From Bacillota bacterium (lineage in GTDB: Bacteria > Bacillota > Clostridia > Oscillospirales > Ruminococcaceae): a DNA stretch of 45,842 bases. This document shows, in pieces, positions 40,811-45,842 of the stretch. The stretch covers positions 1-45,842 of the forward strand of contig JAEWRN010000041.1 in the NCBI GenBank assembly GCA_023460035.1. Reading direction: 5' to 3'. The notes under the pieces were generated by a model. That model was not told the DNA's origin. It was given only the letters and a program-made list of their open reading frames with translations, and did not search any database. Position numbers and translations under genes: made by a program. Positions within the stretch are counted from its first letter, which is position 1, and each line of letters starts with the position of its first letter.

Positions 40811-42721
40811 TTACAGCGTTTCCAGCTCCTGCATCCAAACGGCGGCACTTGCATCGCTGGGCATGCGCCAGTCACCGCGGGGCGACAGCGACACGCTGCC
40901 GACTTTGGGCCCGTCCGGCAGGCAGCTGCGCTTGAACTGCTGCGCAAAAAAGCGGCGGTAAAACACATGCAGCCATTTTAAAATGACATCGGGGCCAAAG
41001 CTGTCCTCAAATGCGGCAAGCGCCAGCCGGTACACCTTGCGTGGCGAAAAGCCCCAGCGCATCACATAGTACAGGTAAAAATCGTGCAGCTCGTACGGGC
41101 CCACAATGTCCTCGGTGCGCTGTGCAATTTCCTCGCCGTTGGCGGGCAGCAACTCGGGGCTGACGGGTGTGTCTAAAATGTCCAGCAACACACCCTGCAG
41201 GGTGTCGGTGGGCGCTGTGTCGGCGGCATACTGCACCATATGGCGCACCAGCGTTTTGGGCACCGACGCGTTTACGCCGTACATCGACATATGATCCCCG
41301 TTATAGGTGGCCCAGCCCAGTGCCAGCTCGGAAAGGTCGCCGGTGCCGACCACAAGGCCGTTCATATCGTTGGCGATGTCCATCAGCACCTGGGTGCGCT
41401 CGCGTGCCTGCGCGTTTTCGTAAACCACATCCTGTTCGGCTTCGCTGTGGTCAATGTCCCGCAGGTGTACCCGCACCGCCTCGGTAATGTCGACGGTGTT
41501 AAAGGTGACCCCCAGCGCGCGGCACAGCAGCTCGGCATTTGAACGGGTGCGGCTTGTGGTGCCAAAGCAGGGCATTGTGACGGCAATCACGTCGGTGCGC
41601 GGGCGGCCCAGCAGGTCCAGCGCGCGCACGGCGACCAGCAGGGCAAGGCAGCTGTCCAGCCCGCCGCTGATGCCAATCACCAGCGAGCCGCAGTTTGTGT
41701 GCCGCACGCGTTTCGCAAGGCCGGTGGATTGAATGGAAAAAATCTCTTCGCAGCGCGCGTCGCGGTCGGTTTTTGACTGCGGCACAAACGGGTGTGTGGC
41801 AATCTCGCGCGTCAACAAAATATCCTTTACCGCGCAGTCAAACGCAATTTTAGTATAACCGTCGTCGCACAAAGCGGGGTAGGTGGTGGTGCGCACCCGC
41901 TCACTTGCAAGGCGCTGCACGTCCAGCTCGGTCAAGGTCAGCCCCTCGCTAAACAGCGGGCTTTCTGCCAGCAGGGTGCCGTTTTCGGCAATCAAATCAT
42001 GCCCCGCAAACACCATATCCCCGGTGGATTCGCCCATGCCGGCGTCGGCGTACAAATAGCCGCAGATCAGCTTTGCAGATTGCGAGGTGACCAGTGTGCG
42101 GCGGTAGGCGGCTTTGCCAATCGTTTCATCACTGGCCGAAAGGTTGGCAATGACCGTGGCGCCCGCCAGCGCAAGGCCGACGGATGGCGCAAACGGCACC
42201 CATAAATCCTCACAAATTTCGACGCCAAGGCAAAACGCAGGCAGCTGTTTGCAGCAAAACAGCAGTTTCGTGCCAAACGGCACCGTATCGTTGCCCAGCA
42301 ATACTTGCCGCTGGCCAAAGAACGCGGGGGTAAACTGCCGCCGCTCGTAAAATTCACCATAGTTTGGCAGGTTTGACTTTGGTACCAAACCCAGCACCCG
42401 CCCACGCTGCAGCACGGCGGCACAGTTGTACAGCTTGTTGCCGTCGGCAATGGGCAGGCCAGCCAAAATCAGCATGTCGGTGCTGGCCGTCTCTTGCGCC
42501 AGCACCTGCAGGCTGTTCAGTGCCGCCTGCTGTAATACGGTTTGAAAAAACAAATCGCCGCAGGTATAACCGGTCAGGCAAAGCTCTGGCAGCACCAGCA
42601 ACTGTACATCCAGCTGTTCGGCACGGCGCACGGTTTTGATGATTTCGGTCAGGTTATAGCCACAGTCTGCAACCTTTAATTTTGGGCTTGCAGCTGCTAC
42701 TTTAATAAATCCGTCTTTCAC
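40811..42721 (-). CDS. nadE: Glutamine-dependent NAD+ synthetase
   Basis: A 636-residue two-domain enzyme that makes NAD+ from nicotinic acid adenine dinucleotide, ATP and glutamine. The N-terminal nitrilase-like glutaminase (about 1-280) shows the Glu-Lys-Cys triad regions LLPELCLTGY, VPKSNLPNYGEF and LGVEICEDLW. The C-terminal synthetase (about 310-620) has the PP-loop ISGGLDSCLALL and the late NGDHMSMYGVNASVPKTLV block. Length fits the fused form. The start codon is a GTG behind GGGGGGAC. Own terminator. Confidence 0.95.
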   Translation of the reverse strand: MKDGFIKVAAASPKLKVADCGYNLTEIIKTVRRAEQLDVQLLVLPELCLTGYTCGDLFFQTVLQQAALNSLQVLAQETASTDMLILAGLPIADGNKLYNCAAVLQRGRVLGLVPKSNLPNYGEFYERRQFTPAFFGQRQVLLGNDTVPFGTKLLFCCKQLPAFCLGVEICEDLWVPFAPSVGLALAGATVIANLSASDETIGKAAYRRTLVTSQSAKLICGYLYADAGMGESTGDMVFAGHDLIAENGTLLAESPLFSEGLTLTELDVQRLASERVRTTTYPALCDDGYTKIAFDCAVKDILLTREIATHPFVPQSKTDRDARCEEIFSIQSTGLAKRVRHTNCGSLVIGISGGLDSCLALLVAVRALDLLGRPRTDVIAVTMPCFGTTSRTRSNAELLCRALGVTFNTVDITEAVRVHLRDIDHSEAEQDVVYENAQARERTQVLMDIANDMNGLVVGTGDLSELALGWATYNGDHMSMYGVNASVPKTLVRHMVQYAADTAPTDTLQGVLLDILDTPVSPELLPANGEEIAQRTEDIVGPYELHDFYLYYVMRWGFSPRKVYRLALAAFEDSFGPDVILKWLHVFYRRFFAQQFKRSCLPDGPKVGSVSLSPRGDWRMPSDASAAVWMQELETL

Positions 42722-42851
42722 AGGTCGTCCCCCCCGCTTGCTAACACTAATGTGTTTTCTTTATTATACCCGCGCGCACGCGGCAATGCAATCTGCACCG
42801 CGGCGCAGGGCGGGGGGCCAAGTGTGGTTTTAAAAAAATTGAAAATATGCC

Positions 42852-42880
42852 TTGCATAAAATAATAAGATGCCTTATAAT
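42852..42880 (+). promoter_or_regulatory. Promoter of tRNA-Ala
   Basis: TTGCAT (42852-42857), 17-bp spacer, perfect TATAAT (42875-42880), 33 bases before the tRNA. Confidence 0.82.
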
Positions 42881-42912
42881 ATAAAAGCGCCGCAAAACGG
42901 CGGGTAAGGTAT

Positions 42913-42988
<76 letters not shown>

Positions 42989-42992
42989 AAAT

Positions 42993-43024
42993 AAAAAGAG
43001 AAGCCTTTTGGGCTTCTCTTTTTT
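42993..43024 (+). terminator. Terminator after tRNA-Ala (island copy)
   Basis: AAAAAGAGAAGCC-TTTTG-GGCTTCTCTTTTTT. Confidence 0.92.
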
Positions 43025-43077
43025 GTTATACCCAAATGGTAAACAGGGCCTTGCGGCAGCAAGCGAGGCAAAGACGC

Positions 43078-43106
43078 TTGAAAAGGCGGCTTATTGCCAG
43101 TATAAT
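43078..43106 (+). promoter_or_regulatory. Promoter of the island HAD gene
   Basis: TTGAAA (43078-43083), 17-bp spacer, TATAAT (43101-43106). Confidence 0.75.
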
Positions 43107-43184
43107 CGGCATAAGAGACACAGGCTTTTAAAACCGATAAAAGCAACGTAGCCGGACAACTTTTACCAGAAACGGGTGTGAAAC

Positions 43185-44393
43185 ATGAGCAAAAAAGAAT
43201 TTAAGCGAGAGGCAAAAGGGGCAAAGCCGGTACTGGCAATTTGCTATGATTTCGATAAAACCCTGTCACCGAACGATATGCAGGCACAAGGTTATATACA
43301 GTCTGTAGGGTACGACGTAGAGGATTTTTGGACAGAGTCCAACGCGCTTGCCGAAGAGAACGAGATGGACCAAAACCTGGCTTATATGTATAAAATGCTT
43401 CGTACGGCGACGGGGCGTATTATATTTAACCGCGAAAAGCTGGGGGAATATGGCGCAAAGGTTCAGCTGTTCCCCGGGGTGGAAGAATGGTTTCAGCGAA
43501 TCTGCGCTTATGGCGAAGAACACAATGTCACGGTGGAGCATTATATTATTTCTTCAGGGCTGAAAGAAATGATTGAGGGCACCACGGTTGCCAAAAGTGG
43601 CGCTTTTAAAAAAATATATGCAAGCTCATTTTACTATGACCCCAAAACGGGGCTGGCCGAATGGCCGGCGCAGGTGATTAACTATACCAATAAAACGCAG
43701 TTTTTATTTCGCATTGAAAAAGGCGTGCTGGATATCAACGACGACGGGGTGAACGACTATTTTGCCCCGGAGGACATGCGGGTGCCTTTTCGCAATATGG
43801 TCTACATCGGCGACAGTGATACGGACATTCCCTGCATGAAGCTTGTCAATTCGTATGGGGGGCATTCGATTGGCGTATACAACAGAGACACAGAGGATAA
43901 GACCAAAGTGCACAAGATGATGCGGGACGGCCGGATTAAGTACTATGTGCCGGCGGATTATTCAGCAGGCACCAAGCTGGACAGCTTGGTCAAGCGAATT
44001 ATTGACCGCACTTCCGCCAACGAAGCGCTGGAAGATATTTATTACCAGTGCAAAAAGGAAAATATCGCAACAGACAGCAACAACAGTGAAGATGGGCAGA
44101 AGAAAACGGACCTTTTATTATCACTGGAGAGCAGCAGAAGCTTTGCAACAACGCATTTGCTGATAAAAAAATTGAAAAGCTGTCAAAATTGGACACAGCC
44201 GCAAAAAGAGCGGCTATTTAAAATTGCGATTGAAAACAAACAGGTGTTTTATGTTTTGGGCGACCCGGATGTAAAGCAGTTTTACCAAAAGCTGTTTGTA
44301 AACAGTGAGCATCTTACAGAAAACGCAAAGGCCGTAAAGGCAGAGCTGCAAAAAGAAAGGCCATCCCCCCAGGACAAAAAGCACAGTTTATGA
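43185..44393 (+). CDS. HAD-like hydrolase with extra C-terminal region
   Basis: A 402-residue cytoplasmic protein. Residues about 15-285 form a HAD phosphatase: motif I is CYDFDKTLSPND (about 20-31, Asp22 and Asp24), an inserted cap follows, Ser/Thr motif II is YIISSGLKEM, and motif IV is YIGDSDTDIPCM. Residues about 305-402 form a separate helical region (LLSLESSRSFATTHLLI..., LFKIAIENKQVFYVLGDPDVKQFYQKLF) that HAD enzymes normally lack and that I do not recognise. Substrate unknown. It sits inside the tRNA-flanked island with a Fic toxin pair, so a defence or persistence role is possible but unproven. GTGTGAAAC precedes the ATG, a weak binding site. Confidence 0.8.
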   Translation: MSKKEFKREAKGAKPVLAICYDFDKTLSPNDMQAQGYIQSVGYDVEDFWTESNALAEENEMDQNLAYMYKMLRTATGRIIFNREKLGEYGAKVQLFPGVEEWFQRICAYGEEHNVTVEHYIISSGLKEMIEGTTVAKSGAFKKIYASSFYYDPKTGLAEWPAQVINYTNKTQFLFRIEKGVLDINDDGVNDYFAPEDMRVPFRNMVYIGDSDTDIPCMKLVNSYGGHSIGVYNRDTEDKTKVHKMMRDGRIKYYVPADYSAGTKLDSLVKRIIDRTSANEALEDIYYQCKKENIATDSNNSEDGQKKTDLLLSLESSRSFATTHLLIKKLKSCQNWTQPQKERLFKIAIENKQVFYVLGDPDVKQFYQKLFVNSEHLTENAKAVKAELQKERPSPQDKKHSL

Positions 44394-44407
44394 GCTGCTG
44401 GGATATC

Positions 44408-44437
44408 TTGATTATGGAGCCGAAAATGTGATACTAT
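44408..44437 (+). promoter_or_regulatory. Promoter of the antitoxin-Fic operon
   Basis: TTGATT (44408-44413), 18-bp spacer and an extended -10 (TG-N-TACTAT, 44429-44437), giving the pair its own transcription separate from the HAD gene. Confidence 0.65.
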
Positions 44438-44461
44438 TAGAATAGATTGGAGGCGGATATT

Positions 44462-44647
44462 ATGGCATTAAAAGCAAAAGAAAGCGTAAAATACTCTCTC
44501 GCAACCCATGCGGCGGAGAAGATGACGCCCAGCCGCAAAGCTGTTCGCCTTTGCGAGAAGATCGCCGATGGCCGCATTTCCGCAGACAGCGCCGTGAAGC
44601 AGATTAAATGCAGTTATGGTATCGGGGGCACGCGGCCCAATGCCTGA
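44462..44647 (+). CDS. VbhA-type antitoxin
   Basis: A 61-residue protein. THAAEKMTPS (15-24), then a helix and DGRISADSAVKQIK (37-50), match the layout of VbhA-like antitoxins, whose helix carries the inhibitory motif (S/T)xxxE(G/N). Here it reads T15-x3-E19 followed by Lys20 instead of Gly/Asn. The Glu would reach into the Fic active site and block the gamma-phosphate of ATP. ATG at 44462 has an excellent TGGAGG. Its 3' end overlaps the fic start by 8 bases, so translation is coupled, as for class I Fic systems. Confidence 0.85.
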   Translation: MALKAKESVKYSLATHAAEKMTPSRKAVRLCEKIADGRISADSAVKQIKCSYGIGGTRPNA

Positions 44648-45254
44648 CGGTTTTGGAAAATACGACGTATATGCGGTGACGGGTTCTGCCTACTGTTATA
44701 AGGACTCTAATGTACTTCTGAACAAATTGGGCATTCGTGACGGAGCGACTCTTCGGCGCATCGAGGCTGACATTTCTGCGGTACGGCAAACCGAACTAGT
44801 TGAGAATCCGGTCCCAGGGCGTTTCACGCCGAGCCATCTCTGCAATATCCACCGACGTCTTCTTGGCGACGTATATCGCTTTGCAGGACACTTCCGGCGA
44901 GAGAATATCGCAAAAGACGAAACAAGGTTTCTTAACTTTCATCAGATCAAAGAAAAGCTTTCAAGTCTGTTGAATGAGCTACATGCTGAGCACGGTTTGG
45001 CGGGGTTGGATTGGGCGCAATTCATAAAACGAAGTGCCTATTACATGGCCGAATTAAACTACATTCATCCCTTTCGTGAGGGTAACGGGCGGACCACCAG
45101 AGAATTTATGCGCTTGCTGTTCTTGCGGAACGGCTACAAGGTGGATTGGGCCGCAGTTCCAGTTGATGAACTCCTACTGGCCATGGTCGAGTCGGTGTAC
45201 GAGACGGCGCAGTTGGAGAGTGTACTCGGCCAGTGCCTTCAAAAAGACGAATAG
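44640..45254 (+). CDS. Fic-domain AMP/phosphotransferase toxin
   Basis: A 204-residue class I Fic protein. The catalytic motif HPFREGNGRTTR is at 143-154, fully intact (His143, Arg151, Arg154), and GRFTPSHLCNIHRRLLGDVYRFAGHFR (60-86) is the flap/N-terminal family block. Class I Fic enzymes AMPylate targets (for example GyrB/ParE by VbhT/FicT) and arrest growth when not bound by the antitoxin. I start at 44640 (ATG within the antitoxin 3' end); an earlier in-frame start at 44616 would lie deeper in the antitoxin gene. It ends 30 bases before the right repeat. Confidence 0.93.
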   Translation: MPDGFGKYDVYAVTGSAYCYKDSNVLLNKLGIRDGATLRRIEADISAVRQTELVENPVPGRFTPSHLCNIHRRLLGDVYRFAGHFRRENIAKDETRFLNFHQIKEKLSSLLNELHAEHGLAGLDWAQFIKRSAYYMAELNYIHPFREGNGRTTREFMRLLFLRNGYKVDWAAVPVDELLLAMVESVYETAQLESVLGQCLQKDE

Positions 45255-45284
45255 AAATCCGTAGTTTTATTTGCATACTATGGC

Positions 45285-45314
45285 CGACGGTTCGATCCCG
45301 TTCGGGTCCACCAA
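45285..45314. repeat. attR-like direct repeat (tRNA-Ala 3' fragment)
   Basis: A 30-base exact copy of 42960-42989: T-arm, acceptor strand, CCA and one more base. No 5' tRNA half precedes it, so it is not a second tRNA gene. Confidence 0.88.
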
Positions 45315-45318
45315 TTTT

Positions 45319-45359
45319 AAGATAGGGCAATCTGCTTTGCAGATTGCCCTATCTTTTTT
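45319..45359 (+). terminator. Terminator after the right repeat
   Basis: Fifteen-bp perfect stem (45321-45335 with 45339-45353) and TTTTTT. Probably the original tRNA-Ala terminator before the island arrived. Confidence 0.9.
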
Positions 45360-45503
45360 ACTTTTTTGGCATTGGTGCCAATTCAACATGCTATAATATA
45401 TGTGATAATTTACCTGATATAAACAAGATGATTTTATTGAGGCGAGCTTTAAAAGCGACGGAAATTTAAAGAGAATTTGTTGTAATGTAGAGGAAAAGTA
45501 AAC

Positions 45504-45599
45504 ATGGAAGAAAAAACCTTGAAAGAACGATTGTTACCAGCTTCACTAATAATAAAAAATAAACGCAAATTGCAAGAGCAAGTTGGACACCCACGGTAG
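45504..45599 (+). pseudogene. Short gene start interrupted by an IS30-family element
   Basis: An ATG behind TAGAGGAAAAG opens a frame beginning MEEKTLKERLLPASLIIKNK. After about 22 codons the reading enters sequence that belongs to the neighbouring insertion element (the region from about 45570) and ends at TAG 45597-45599. Upstream, TATAAT at 45392-45397 lies in an AT-rich stretch. The native product is not recognisable from so few residues. Confidence 0.5.
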
Positions 45600-45614
45600 A
45601 GTGGATGCGGGTTC

Positions 45615-45842
45615 TTAGGCGGCGTAGACTTTATCCAAGAATGCCTCAAATAGTTCCTCCGGCGTGCGGTAGCCGAGCTTGCGGCGAGGCCGTCCATTCA
45701 GCTCATCGGCAAAGGCAAGGATTTCTTCGAGTGAGAACTTGTCAATGGAGGCACCTTTGGGGACATACTGCCGGAACAGGCCATTGTGCCGTTCGTTCTG
45801 TGGCCGCTCCCAAGAGGAATAGGGGTGAGCGAAGTATACTTC
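45615..45842 (-). mobile_element. IS30-family transposase, C-terminal part (cut by window edge)
   Basis: On the minus strand the last 75 residues of an IS30-type DDE transposase run into the right window edge. Family blocks: YFAHPYSSWERPQNERHNGL, RQYVPKG and NGRPRRKLGYRTPEELFEAF, including the catalytic Glu in the SWERPQNE segment. The stop is TAA (45617-45615). The element end probably lies around 45570-45600, where the AT-rich context changes. Only the 3' part can be judged, so intactness is unknown. Confidence 0.92.

Larger units (their letters stand above)
42990..45284 (+). mobile_element. Small tRNA-borne genomic island (HAD + Fic TA)
   Basis: A 2.3-kb segment bounded by 30-bp direct repeats of the tRNA-Ala 3' end. 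It carries a HAD-like gene and an antitoxin/Fic pair, each with its own promoter. Each repeat copy is followed by its own terminator (42993-43024 and 45319-45359), as expected if the right one was the original tRNA terminator. No integrase, excisionase or relaxase is present, so it would be a passenger or a decayed/satellite element moved in trans. Confidence 0.72.

Noticed and set aside
45281..45314. Second tRNA-Ala gene
   Set aside because: Only the T-arm, acceptor strand and CCA are present; the 5' half, D-arm and anticodon arm are absent, so it is the att repeat.

Overview
The window reads as a chromosomal segment of a GC-rich, low-oxygen Firmicute. The best guess is the class Clostridia, family Oscillospiraceae/Ruminococcaceae (Faecalibacterium, Gemmiger or Subdoligranulum-like). 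The basis is Gram-positive promoters (TTGACA-N17-TATAAT type), strong GGAGG ribosome binding sites, a CIRCE-controlled groESL operon, a THF riboswitch before an ECF folT gene, a reverse rubrerythrin, a stand-alone Na+ decarboxylase beta subunit with a tiny OadG-like partner, and clostridial families such as DHHW, DUF4358 and VanW. No 16S gene is present, so the taxonomy is an inference.

Layout. 198-2608 (-): four-gene operon of ECF sigma factor, zinc-finger anti-sigma factor and two membrane proteins. 2787-3278 (-): small multidrug-export family membrane protein. 3618-5745 (+): galE and a sugar-nucleotide-type nucleotidyltransferase. 5812-7579: divergent DUF362 ferredoxin-like gene and MerR regulator, joined by a 19-bp-spacer promoter. 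7720-11347: AraC regulator, VanW protein, esterase and GntR/FadR regulator. 11522-15978: MATE exporter, SigH-like sigma factor, a degenerate tRNA-like element in front of a zinc-ribbon gene, then cytidine deaminase and pyrimidine-nucleoside phosphorylase (pyrimidine salvage). 16161-20981: two HAD phosphatases, an SGNH hydrolase with a long Pro/Thr/Ser tail, gpsA and a lysophospholipase-like hydrolase. 21117-24413: Na+-pump beta subunit, a 40-residue OadG-like protein and an ABC-F ATPase.

24558-27813 (-): a cell-surface O-acylation cluster (DUF4358 lipoprotein, MBOAT acyltransferase, DHHW protein). 28016-30472: an FMN-binding lipoprotein divergent from ApbE (FAD:protein FMN transferase), followed by an Hpre_diP_synt_I/Gx transporter family membrane protein. 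Together these look like a small extracellular flavin electron-transfer module. 30810-34756: rubrerythrin, lipid kinase, groES and groEL. 34896-37389: THF riboswitch, folT, a CDP-alcohol phosphatidyltransferase and an RmlD-like reductase. 37481-42721: RluA pseudouridine synthase, tRNA-Leu, PEBP-family protein, DsrE-like protein, MarR-GNAT fusion and glutamine-dependent NAD+ synthetase.

42913-45842 is accessory DNA. A tRNA-Ala gene has a second copy of its 3' end 2.3 kb downstream (30-bp perfect direct repeat). The two copies flank a small island that carries a HAD protein with an extra C-terminal region and a VbhA/Fic-type toxin-antitoxin pair, with no integrase. Beyond it, an IS30-family element, cut by the window edge, appears to have interrupted a short gene. 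This island, the flavin module and the tRNA-like leader are the most interesting parts of the window.
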